Of a stretch of 64,000 nt of DNA, positions 37,400-50,500 are shown in pieces (the stretch's first letter is position 1; every line of letters starts with the position of its first letter). Origin of the DNA: Mimachlamys varia (Eukaryota > Mollusca > Bivalvia > Pectinida > Pectinidae); the NCBI GenBank assembly GCA_947623455.1, contig OX392534.1, positions 6,892,001-6,956,000 of the forward strand, given 5' to 3'. The notes under the pieces were generated by a model that saw only the letters and a program-made list of their open reading frames with translations, was not told where the DNA came from and made no database searches. The position numbers and the translations under genes were made by a program.

Positions 37400-38760
37400 A
37401 ATGTCCACGGTGAGGGGAGGCAATTTAAGTCCATGAATTGTTTTTGAAGGTCTCAATATCTTTGGCAGAACTTTCACTATGGTTATTCCAGTCTACCATT
37501 GTTTTGGGAAAAAACTGTTTCATTAATCTCACAATTTGTGGTAATAAGTTTGTATGTCTTTAAATGTTTTTTTTCTAGTTTTGTTACTGTTAGGGGTTAC
37601 AGGCAGATTGCCACCAAACCATTTATCATTTTGTAGAATAGAATAAAGCGAAAGTTTCTTTCTTCTAGTGATGCTAAGCCTTAATACCTTCTCATTTTGA
37701 TTTTCTCCTGTGGTCATTTTGGATGAATCTTGCCGCTCAATTGTTTCTAAATTTTTTTTTGTTTATTCCAGTACTGGTCTTATCATTGCCATATATGCAG
37801 TGTTCTTAAGTGTCGCTGGACAGTCTTTTAAATTTTGGCGAGAAACCCACGAGTGGAGTTTGCTCGACTGATTATCTTGATGCTATGAGTATCAAACTTC
37901 AGAATATCACTGATTGTGATGCCAAAGTAGGGCCTAACACTTGCTGTAAAATGTGGTGTTCTTATTTATCAAAATGTTCATGTAGACTTTGTCAGGACAA
38001 TCGTCTGCGAAAAGTCTGACTGTTGGGGATATTGATGAAGGTGGATCATTGATGAAGCAATAAAATAAATGTGGTCCCTATACTGTCCCCTGTGGGACCC
38101 CGGATGCCACTTTATCAACTGAGGAGTAGTCTCTCTCTATCTACCACCACTTGTGTCCTGTCAGATAAGAAAAAGTGTAACCAATTCTGAACATGGCCGG
38201 TAAGTCCGTAGTGCTTTACTTTGTGTAAAATATTTCGATGTAGTACTGTGTCGAATGCTTTGCTTAAATCGAAAATAATAATATCGATTTGCACTTTTTT
38301 GTCATAATTTGGTAAGATGTCGTGGATTGTCGTAAGAAGCTGAGTGCCCTGAGCGCCTTGCAGCATACAAGTAAGGAAAACAGGTCTATAACTCTCAGAT
38401 TCGTGTCGCTGCGTGTTCCCTTTCTTGAAAATAGGTGTAATGTAAGCCCGTTTCCAATCCAGTGATAAAGGCCAAGACTGAATATATGGCTGATAGTAGA
38501 AGCGAGCTGTGCAGAGCACTGTTTCAGAATCCTGTTTAGAAGCGCATCAGGTCCACTGGCTTTGCCGGTATCTAAAATGGAAAGGAGTTTTTGTACATCT
38601 TCTGGCGTGATTGCGATGCCGCTTATATTTTGGTAGATGTTGTACCCAAGGTCTGGAAGGTTTTCACTAGCATCTCCAATGATGAGTACTGATGTGAACT
38701 GTTTACTCAAGATGTTGGCATTTGAACTGCTTTCCTGATGTAACTGCCCACCCTTAAAAA
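37400..38760 (-). pseudogene. Dead LINE (non-LTR retrotransposon) pol fragment
   Basis: Minus-strand pieces of a Jockey/CR1-like reverse transcriptase occur in order: APLFKGGQL and SKQFTSVL near 38700, GKASGPDALLNRILKQ, WKRAYITPIFKKGN, YRPVFLTC, DLSKAFDTVLHRNILHKVKH, FLSDRTQVVV, SGVPQGTV, RLFADDC (active site, about 38000-38020), then NLKDCPATLKNTAYMAMIRP and the C-terminal NSFFPKTMVDWNN near 37500. There are frameshifts around 38470 and 38130, an in-frame stop after QGTV, and an internal deletion after RPVFLTC that removes part of the palm. It is 5' truncated, without endonuclease, and unrelated to the YIDD-type family elsewhere in the window. Confidence 0.9.
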
Positions 38761-41430
38761 GTGGTGCAATCCCGATGTTTTTTTTTTTTTTGTTCTTGTC
38801 ACCAGTGACCAGTGCCTGTTTTAGACATTATTTACGGACTTGTCGATAACATGATCTCATTGAAAACGTAATAACACTGGTGTTAACGGAGTACGCTAGC
38901 TTTAGAGTCACAAGTTCCAAATATAAATTCTGAAAAATAGGTTTGGTCATTTACTAAACCACTGAGTAAATCGTGTGAATAAATACCAAAGTGTCAACAC
39001 ATAGGACAGAAATTAAATGGAACACAAAGACGATGACGAAAGACGGGTATTAGAAACCGCACTGACAACAAAACACAAGGGAGTAATGTCACTCTGGTCT
39101 CTATATATCATTAACAATACCAAAATACCTTTTATTGAAGTCATACAGTTTAAACACTGTGACGTGTATGTTTTGTTAGACATTTAAGGCTTCGTACTTC
39201 GACCTCAACATAAAAGCCAATGTCGTGATAGGAACGGGGAAAACGTGTAGAAATGCCGTAAAGCTTGCTAGCTTAATAACGCATTATAGTAAAATTATTT
39301 TCATAATTATCATGAGTGAAAACAGAAATTAAGACATTGAAAAGATCATTTTAACACAAAAACATAAACGATAGATTTGAAATGGTCATTTAAACAGCAT
39401 CTTCACAAATTGTAGTGTGACGAAATCATACTAGATCTAGATAAGACTAGAATTCGCATTGTCAGAGTTGTTATGATATATCAAGCTAGAAACCTAGCAT
39501 GTCTGTACTGACACTAACATAACAGGTTATACAATAAAGATGATGTAAACAGGTAATTAAGCAGGTAGGTACATGTTGGTATACTATCATTTTTAACCCA
39601 TCCGGAGTCATTTCCACATCTGCTCTAAGTCTAAATATAGAAAAAAAATGTGTATTTTCGTTGTTTTATTCCGAAGGACGAGGATTGACAAAAATTGATG
39701 TCTGCTGTTACCCGACTCGTGTTGAAGGGAAACGACAGATTGGGAACCCCTGCGTGTTTGACAATTCCTTGGTTCTCTGTACTTTGGTGGGGGTACACTT
39801 TCAACCAAAAGGAATTTTCCTCGCCTATTTCAACATTTGTTTATTCTCTCTACTTTTTGTAATCTTTTGTTTCCCAACGACTTGTTTGACAATACTTCAC
39901 CGTAAGCCTAAATACTAAGCGTTTGCGCAAGATCTAACACCAGACTTTGACATACCGAAGTCCTAAACATGCTAGTTGTTATTCCTTGCTTGATGTTCAA
40001 CTCGAAATATGGAATTCCAACAAATCGTTCGTACGTTGCCGGCCAGTACATGTAATTAGAACACTTGCAGGCTAGGTAGCACTTTAAAAAAATCGACAAC
40101 AGATCTTCATCATTGCAAAGAAGCAAATATGAGAAAATACCCTACCTCAAGCACACATTTTCCTGCAGATAGTGTGTAAAAATTCTACCTGCTGCCTAGT
40201 TGCATGATTCGTAAGAGATAACTAAATTTGTGATTTTGTTTTACAACTTCCTCCTTCCTAATGTCTCTCTTGACACTGTCTGACTTTTGGCCTTTAGCTG
40301 AACGCTCACCCTTGCGAGGAAGGATTTGTGTTCTGTCCCCTGGCTGAGACATACCGGAGTCTCAACAAATGGTAGGTAAAACTATTACAACTACATCAAC
40401 AAAAGTGGGCACAAGTCCAAAATGGTGTTCAAAGGAGCTTGATGTACAGACTAAACACACTTTGTGTTGGGAAATGGATTTTATATAACCTTAGCAGTTA
40501 TTACCTACAATGTAGTGTAGAAAAAGCATGGCGATGCCTAAAACGAATGTTTCAGAACAGAAACATATCCATTTCCCATAGCCATGCTGTTTCTTTAAAC
40601 GCCTATCACCTCCAGAGGGTAACTGTGTTGTGGGATTTGTCTTGCAGTTCACGGCTACAACAGCAGATCAGTGGAATGTCACAAGCAAGCACAAATAAAC
40701 GTGTTGTTTTTTTCATAAAAGAAGAATTCCTGTTTTTCACATTTACAAACTACATGGTCTTAAAATTCAGGGTTTATTTCAGACACATTCCTGCAACCAC
40801 GTTTTTTGTTTATATTCATTGAAAATACGGTTTTATATTGTTAGGTTAACACGATATCAAAACAGGACTTTTTTCAACCTCTTACCTACATTTTGTTACT
40901 GGGTCTATTTTCCGCCGATAATCACAGTCCACAAGGAAAACAATCCTCTTTTTAATTGCAAGAAAAATATAAAGAATTCCACAGCAAATTCGGATTTTGA
41001 TTGGTTCTATTGATATTACCAGGCACAATGCATGTATAAGTTTCCATTGCAAAACTACAGAACCTATACTGATTTAGTACATTTAAACGAACTTCATTGA
41101 AACTTTATTGTCAATATAGCATAGATATTAACTCCATCCACGATGTACCTTTCACATTTGAAGACTAATACCACAATGAACGTAAACTGCATGGAACAAG
41201 TTAGTTAAATTTGTTTTTGCTATTTTCCATCTTTACTGGGTTTCAATACTTTCCACTGGTGCGTTGATGATGTGTGTTACATGTACATGTATGTTACCTT
41301 CATGTGATGATGTGATATATGTTATCTTTGATAGATATTTAGTACATATGTGCTGTATCATTAACTATACTAGTACAGCATATTTATTATAACAAACCTA
41401 GACAAAATGAGAAACCAAAACTTGATTTTT
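38761..41430. other. Intergenic between LINE fragment and SHQ1 3' end
   Basis: No supported gene. Two open stretches (39661-39918 and 40439-40822) lack domains and ordinary start context. Short scraps near 38985 and 40345 resemble the RT-family 3' tip (ATACC-AAGTGTCAACA). Confidence 0.45.
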
Positions 41431-41436
41431 CATAAT

Positions 41437-41457
41437 TTTATTTTTATTTTTTTTATT
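41437..41457 (-). terminator. Putative poly(A) signals of SHQ1
   Basis: Three overlapping AATAAA hexamers on the minus strand lie 44 to 64 nt beyond the SHQ1 stop. The setting is a T/A-rich tract, so which is used cannot be told. Confidence 0.5.
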
Positions 41458-41500
41458 TTGATGTATAGTCAGGTTGTGCATCTAGATCTAGATATGATAA

Positions 41501-44500
41501 CTATCCAATGTGTTCAACACTAATTAACAAATTTTCATCTTTTGCACGACTTTCGCTCGCTTGTTTCATGTCCTTTGTTGAATTTGTGTTACTTTTGTCT
41601 ATGAAATTTTCACACTTTCTCGTTTCCTCAATTTGTGTATTTTCATTACGTTTTTCACTGTGGTTGTCATTTTCTACACATTTGTCCTCACTTTCTGAAT
41701 ATTTAATAACAACTTTATTTCTAACGTCACTCTCTGTGTTTTCAACATCACTTTTTGTGTTTCTATCACAGCTTTCTGGGCTTTCATCATCACTTTTTGT
41801 GTTCTTATCACCACTTTCTGGGCTTTCATCATCAGTCTCTGTGCTTTCATCATCAGTGTCTGTGCTTTCATCATCAGTTTCTGTGCTTTCACTACTACTG
41901 GATTCAGAATCTGTGCTGTCGTCGTCACTATCCTTGTCGTAATGACTGGTGGAGAGGAGGACACCTTTGTGGGGCTGTAAACTGATCTGAGATACCCTCT
42001 CTGTCACCACATCTACATTACTGGCATCTTCTTCTGCAGCTTCGGCTTCAAGTTCACACAAATTTAATCCAACCATATCCTTCTGTACAGACAACTGAAG
42101 GAAACAAGGGAGGTAATTACCATCTCGTGAACAACACACATCAGTGTTACAACACTTAACACTGTTCATTTGTCAGATAAAAGTCACATATAAATCTTCC
42201 ATTTGTCTTAAAAGAGCTTCTGTAGTAAGGGAGAACATTGTTCTAGCATTCATGTTTAGTTAGAACCTATTATACATAATTTAGTTTAATGATTCATTTA
42301 TACCTTAATATCTTTTGTATGCTATAATTCATTCCCACAAGCCTACATATTAAATTATCAAAGAGAAAGATTTATATGACAATCATATCTAGAGTTAAAA
42401 GGTTCCTTCCATAAAAGCATATCATATACCGGGTATATAGCTCTCAAACAGTTTCATCATAATTAAGTTACTTTAAAAATGAGATATTCACATTTCAAAT
42501 ATGTTTTTTAATAACAAAATATGAATATGATCTGATAGAATGAAATATTATTTCTTTTTTCAATGATAAAAATAAAGCACAAGATAACATCCAAAACACA
42601 TCTAAAGATTAACTTTATGATATTCAAAGAATTGATGATACTCAAAATAATTAATGTATTTTGTAGTTTAACATAATGTACAGAGACTGTTTTATCTAAT
42701 CACATAATGAGAAGTATGGATAGGAGGTGGGCCATGCCTTCTTCGGGGTACTCTGGCCCTGGTTTCATCAACGTTCCTTAAATTAAGGAAATTCATTAAC
42801 TTGAAATTCCTTAGTTAAGGAACTTTCCTTAAATTCTGTAATGCTTTCCTATAGGGAGTTTTAAGTTAAGGAATTTCCGTAAGTTAAAGAGCGTTGATGA
42901 AACCAGGGTCTGGCCAAATACTGTAATATAGGAATTCAAAAATCATTTATATTCATAACAGTAACTTTTATTTTCATAACAGTAACTTTTAATTTATCGT
43001 TGTTCGGTATCTAAGTTATGCTAACTCTATTGAATAACTCTAGAGTAACACAATGAAGGATGCAGGTCCATGGGAACATGTGTTGGATATATGAGAGAAG
43101 ATGTATGTCATTGTTTTACAAGGAAGCTACAGGATACAACGTCTGTTTGTTAACAAGGATCAATGTCAGTTGTCTATTTTCCTTGATCTTACCTTGGATA
43201 AGGCCTCATACAGGGAAGCAAGTCTTTTGTCACTGAAACAAAAACAAACAAAAACATATCAAGAGTACATTTAATGTTCAAGGTAATAGGTTACTGAACA
43301 GTAGAATTTAATCCTTAACACTTGGCTATACAAGGTCAGGTGATTAACAGGATTATCCCCTAATTTAAGAGTGTATTAGAGAAATGTTACCCTGAGGGAA
43401 GATATTTCTTGTTGTCTGTAAGTGAAGCTTATTTAAGACTTGAGTTAGACATTCAAGAATCTCCTCCAAAAGGTTGGAGATTTCATTGGTGTAATTTCAC
43501 CATTTGGAGATTATTCCGCTTCAAAACTAGCCTGAAAACAATGTAAACCAATGATTGTAACATAATTCAATGATCCCAGTCTCTACAGACCCTCTCCTGG
43601 CTGTCGAGAGCGATTGTGAAATCATATTTTGTTCTTTTCCATCATTACATTGTATAAGTAGGTATACAACTTACCTGGCAGTCTGTATCCACACACAGTA
43701 GTCGGTGATGTAAAGGTCGTTAAGGATATAATAAGGATATTGATGGGCTAGGATATCCCTCATCTCCAACAGACACCTCAGCACACCTGTTTTACCTGTT
43801 AGAACAGTGCTTTGTTTAGAAGAGGTTCAATGGTTTCTTATAAATAACCATAAACGTTGAATATATTATTCCAATGTTTATACAGCAGACTGATCTGTTT
43901 ATATATGAATTGCTCTATTCTTCCCTACAAGAAAAATTTGAAAACAGTTTACACTTCCATTTCATTACATTTGGTACATGTTTTACCGTTACCTCATCTG
44001 AATCTGCTTTAAAACATCAATTCCTTCGAATGGAGTAAATATACAGCACTATTTTGATTGGTTAATACTACAGTAATGTCTTCCCCATCTTCAAACTTTA
44101 TTTAAATTCATGATTGTGCAGTCAATAAATTACTTACTATCTGCTGTTGTGTACAATGTGCCTAAAGAAATTTTATTTAGTACTGATACAATATTTCATG
44201 GTGGAAAAGCTGAGGATCAGTTCTCTCATCCGTTAGGTTTTAGTGAGAGTAAGAAGTAATTAGTTGGGCTGTGATCTTCACTCACTCCTGCCCTACTCAC
44301 CTAGTTGAAGGATTTGACGGGTATCTGTGAGAACCTTGTTGGAGAAGGCCCATTGTCGGTACAGGGGGTAACACAAACTATGCCGTAGTGAGCTCACCAC
44401 CACATCTTCTAGGGAGTGAAACACCTACAAATATACATAGATTTATATTGGTAATATGGAAGTGTATAGCAGAGTAAATATGCTGTGCTAAGCATACCAG

Positions 44501-47500
44501 AAAGTATCTAAGAGGAAGAAAAACACAGTGAATCAACAGTTTGTAAATAAAAAGAGGCCCAAAAGTTCTGTTTTCATTAATCAGGACGCTGATTTATCAG
44601 AATACAATTAACTATCCAGGAAGTCACTTCATCAAAGAATATCAAAATTGACACAATCTGAAAACCAGAGAATATCTGGCAGACATAAATGCTCTCACTG
44701 TAATGAGGAAGTGAATACCAAAACTTTAATTCAACTACATGAAAAACGTTATTGAATTGAATGATTATTTTCTGTATGTAGCAACTGTGACCTTGAACTT
44801 GGAACCCTGAAAAACTGAAAAAATTATGTTGGAGGTATTCTGTGTGTAAACTTTTTGTCAAAATCTCTCACGAAATCAAGTAGCTAGAGTGATGACATAT
44901 CAACTGCATGTGACCTTGACCTTGGCCTTGCCCTTGGAACTCTGACACACAAGGATGCCACACTGGTATACCTGTACTTGACCCTATTTCAAGTTTGCTC
45001 AAAATCCATGAAAGAAGGAAGATGCCAATTATTTTATCTGAATTAGTTGATTTTATATAGCAAATGAATTTAACGTTAACCTTTGAACCCTGAAACACAA
45101 TGTATACTCTTATTTGACAATTGTATGAAGTTTGAATAAAATCTGTCAAAGAATTAAGTTGCAAAGTGTTTTTAATTAAAAACAGGACAAGATGGGGATT
45201 TGCAATACTATTTGCCCCCACCCCCTTTCCCCATATTGTGGTGGGACATAAAAAAGTTCCCTGCCCCATTAAAAGGTGTAAGATAAGAAACGTCACACTT
45301 ACATCTAACCATGATAATGTGGCACTCATGTTACACACTGTCCAGGCTGACTCTACCTGTAATAGATCGTACAAATAGTACACTTAGGATCTTTCCTCAA
45401 TAACAAGCAGCATGTACAGTAACTTTCAGGTCAAATTGACTTCAATTTCAGGTAAGAAAAGTGACATTGATTGACCTTGTAAGTCAATTTTACTTGAAAA
45501 TTTTGACCTGAAATTGACCTTATTGACAAGAAGAAAATTTGCCTGTGTATTCATTATGTACAGGCTCAGAATTTTATACACATCTAACTTTATTAAAGAT
45601 TCATTTCAGAATATTATCAATATTATCAGCGTAAAAATGGGAAGTTATTTCCCTTAGAAGTGCCTTACATTGTCCTCTCCCTCTGTAGCGCGGTGGTTGT
45701 AGGCGTAGGCAAACAGGAGATCCACCAAACCAAGGTACACTCCTATCAACTGTTTCTCCTCTAACAGGTCTTACAAAGTCAAGGCTCTAATATTGTATTT
45801 CTCAGTATTCATTATATGTAGAGGATCTTGCACAACTTTTGATGTAATATGGAATTTATCTAACAATTTCAATAATTTTGATATTACAATGACATACAGC
45901 TTCCATTTATCACAAAACTTATATTCATGAGAAAATACACTAAATCTCTCAAATTCATCCTCTATAAGACAGGCAAATTCCTTCTTTGACATTACAGTTT
46001 TACTTATTTATGACCTCACATGTTTATTACACATTTATGATCTGGATGTGATAAACAAATCATAGTAAGTCTCATATAGATTCACAATCCTAACACTGAG
46101 GTAAACCAGTGATATAACAAAGACAAGGATACACTCCTTCTTTGGCAGGTTCCTCAACTTCTCTTTTTCAGATTCAGTGAATTTTACTGAAAGACAAATA
46201 GAAAAAACTAATATATTAGTGTCGGAAGTTTTATATTTGAGTTAATAACAGACTGATAAAGTGGTGTCAGATGTTTTATATATAAGACAGTAATAGACTG
46301 ATAAATTGATGTCAGAGGTTTTATATATACTGATCAAGTGATGTCAGAAGTTTTATATATAAGTCAGTAATAGACTGATAAAGCGGTCTCAGATGTTTTA
46401 TGTCCATTACTGGGACTAGCCATACCAATTACAAGTTTGTATGATCAGTCTACATAACTACACTATTACCTTGTTCCAGCTGTTTTTCCCATGGTGCTCT
46501 GTAACTAATGAGATCCTGTATGGCATCATCTTCATACAAATCAGCTCTGTTTAAATAAATATAACAAATGACAGTTACAATATACTGTATAGCATCATCT
46601 TCATACAAATCGGCTCTGTTTAAACAAATATAACAAATGACAATCACAATATACTGTATGGCATCATCTTCATACAAATCGGCTCTGTTTAAACAAATAT
46701 AACAAATGACAATATACTGTATGGCATCATCTTCATACAAATCGGCTCTGTTTAAATAAATATAACAAATGACAATTACAATATACATTGTATATAACTT
46801 CTTCCAATTAATCCTTATAACACATATGTAATAAACAAACACAAGTTTTAATTAAATACAACAGATGAAAATTACAATGTACTTAACTTCTTCCAATTAA
46901 TCCTAATTACACACGTAGTCAACAATCACTTGTTTTGCAATTTAATGGATATGCGTTTGATCTACTTTAGGTAAATATAACAAGGAGTCAACTTCAGTAT
47001 CAATTCTTTGAAAATTATTCTCGTGTAACTTCAGCTTTCGTAACATCAAATGAACAATTTTTACCACCTTAATTGATCCAAATTTGCTATCACAAGAAAA
47101 GTTTTTCAACAAAATTTGTACCTGCAATGCCATTTGTTTGATATTTCTGTTATTACAAAGACAGTCAACCTGTAATTCATGAAATATTAGTAAAATTGAG
47201 CTGGAAACAGAAATAACAGCCTTACAGGTAGTAGTCAGGATCAAATTTGTCCTGCTCCGACCTCCTACGCTTCTCTCTCCGTTCAGCGATACCACATCCA
47301 TCCGGGTCTGGAAGACTCACCACTTCAAGTATGTCTTCCTGTGCAGGCAAAAAATTACAAAACATCGACATCCAGGTAAAATGTTTTTCTGGGTAGAAAA
47401 AATAATTATTTACAACCGAGTAAATGTCCTGTGTGGGTGAAAACCGACAAAGATATATTGAATTTAACGTTTTCTTTTCAAGGATGTACAAATGCACTGC

Positions 47501-50500
47501 TATACCATCACATTTTACATTGTTTTAATTAATCATAATTAATAAAGCAGAATTAATAATTATAAATCATATTTTTAAGTTCATCTCCATTCAGTATTGC
47601 AATGTACTATTAATATATCAAATTTAATTTAAAGACAACATAAGTTTGCAAAATATGTTTTTGAAAACAAATGAAATGTCTATATTGCACTTTTAAGGTA
47701 AGCACTACAGGAGATTTACTGTGCATTGTATCAGTAATAGTAGACCAATTTCAAGTATCACTGACGAGATCTAGCTGGCAGTATGTCGGCAACACCGTCT
47801 GGGTAAGAAACAGTTGAAGCAGTGATCAAAAGAAAAGCTTATCTTAAATTCATTTCAAGGCTTATAATAATTTAACCTTTAAAACTTAAAGTTTATTATT
47901 GTGATCATGAGTAGAAAGCTAATAACAGAATTTGTTGTATATTGTATTTCTAGGATAGATTCAAGAAAACATTTATACCACATGAATATTCAGGGATAGC
48001 AATAACCTACCTGAAGTCGTTTAAATACACCACATCTTGAGCTTGCGAAGCCATATTTTGGAGCGTCCAGAGGTATCTTCTCCTCCACATAAACTTGCTG
48101 ATCTATGTGCCAATCAAAGTCTTCATCTATCTCCAGATCGGTGCCCTGCGAGTCAGGAGCCTGATTGGCTGAATCTGTTACAAAGATAGACACAACTCAG
48201 TATAATACAGTTTAGCCATATTAATGATCCACTTACCCAGCAGTGTTACTAACAAATCATTTTCTGTACCAGCTTCTCCCATTACTACAGACAATGAAGT
48301 TCAGAAAAAAAGTGGCTAAATTATCAAGGCTAAAATATGCACTGTACATCACAAAGCAAGTGAAATTCATCCAAAATGAAAAACATACTAAATGAATTTT
48401 GTATCATGTAGAATGGAATGAGACACATTATTGTAGGAAAATTTAGACTGGGAAAGTAAGTTGGTCAATGTATTATAGGTGGGCATATAGGACACCCTCT
48501 TCAAGAATGGTGTAGCAGAGTTATCTCCCTTTATTATTTCTGAGTGTTATCTCCCTTTATTATTTCTGAGTGTTATAGGAGATAAAGGTAAACTTTAAAC
48601 TAAGTTTTACATTTCAGGATTGGTTGTCATGTTTTTGACAATCATTGGTGTGTACCATACATTGGCGCACCTACATATTGTATGGTGCACATTTAATGCA
48701 GACATACTTAAATTTTAAAGTATTAATTGACTATTCATAGTCAAAGCATGCTTCAACATCAGGGTAAATCAGACAGAGAACGGCCTGATTGATAATAGAG
48801 CAGTGTAGTCCTCAATTCTACAATTATGACATCATAAGCATGATGATATCACAATGTCCCAATGTATGCTATTGGAAAATAATAAAATAACATACATTGG
48901 GCATAGTAGCTTCATCAAGTCTCTGTGCAACGGAAATATAACTATAAAATACCACAACAGCACCAGTGTGTCTACACTGTTTGAATTACTTCTTTGCCCT
49001 TTATAAAAATTTTAAGTAATTTGCATCCTATAAATATCCATTTGTAAGGATCCAGTGTTATTTGGAAAACTACCGTTTATATTACTTCTTTGACCCATAT
49101 GAAATACCACAATTATATGATAAGTTTCTTATCAGTGACAATTGATCTGAAGTACATGTTTGTAGTTGTACACCAGTTTTGGCTAGTTCCCCTGTCAACA
49201 CAATTAGCTACTTACCTAACACCTGTATGAGGGGAGAGGCTGCTGAAGTTTGACCTTTTGGGGTCAATATCTTGGTGAGCATATCCAGACCCTCAAACAG
49301 CTCTCCCTCTGTTGCCTTGGGAATCTTAATGGTGAAACTACCTGTAATATATAACAAACTACCTGTAATATATAACAAACTACCTGTAATATATAACAAA
49401 CTACCTGTAATATATAACAAACTACCTGTAATATATAACAAACTACCTGTAATATATAACAAACTACCTGTAATATATAACAAACTACTTGTAATATATA
49501 ACAAACTACCTGTAATATATAACAAACTACCTGTAATATATAACAAACTACCTGTAATATATAACAAACTACCTGTAATATATAACAAACTACCTGTTAT
49601 ATATAACAAACTACCTGTAATATATAACAAAGGTACGGATCAATACACTAAAGCTATAAACTCCATATACTTTAATTTAACTCTGTATCATGTCAACTCT
49701 GTAGAGATTATTCAAAATCTAAAGCATCATATTTGACATATTGAGTGTTATTCCAAACAGAAGATATTTAAACTTTTAATGATAGATTGTTACTATTTAG
49801 TGATGTACAAAAGTTGAACACATACTAATTATAAGCTTTTGTAAATAATCTGAATTCTGGTTTCATTTCACACTAATTATTATTACATGTACTACACAGT
49901 ATTTGCGAGACAAACCATCATCTGTGTTGTATCTAGCACTCTCTCCGCCATCCTCCACTACTTTGCCAGGTAGATTCAGCCTAGAAAATAAAACAAATTA
50001 CACCATTTAGAAACAGTGAAGAACTATATAGCTAGAGTCAAAGGGACTCTGTAACAAAACATTTACTAATTGTGCAGATGTGACCTTGTAATTTTTTGGT
50101 GAAATTCATCAATTTGTTTTTTTTAAACAATATCAGCAAGCAATGAAACAAAACCATAATCTTTGACAAAAAGAAAATAAAAGTGTTAACTGCAATGTGT
50201 CTTAATATATGGTTTACTTAACAGCAGATATGTTGTCATTATTATTCAAAAAATGTTCAAATCCACCTGCTCCTTGTTCCTTCTTCATTCCAATATAATT
50301 AAAAATAGGTACCAGTATTAGTCCTACATGTACATCATCCAAACTTACATGACTGATGTATCTAAGGATAAATTTACACATAGCAAGTTTCGGATGCTGG
50401 AATTGACCTACATTTTTTACTCAAATGACCATGTTAAAGACTTGGTCAGTTCATGCAGACAGTTTATATTTTGTGGTTCAGAAGAATGGTTGACGGCTGA

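Noticed and set aside
38115..38710. Two overlapping minus-strand genes
   Set aside because: Both are frames of one frameshifted LINE pol fragment.
49208..49630. Single long SHQ1 exon including the LLYITGS heptads
   Set aside because: The proximal acceptor at 49341 gives the length expected for the CS domain; the array is better read as intron, with alternative use left open.
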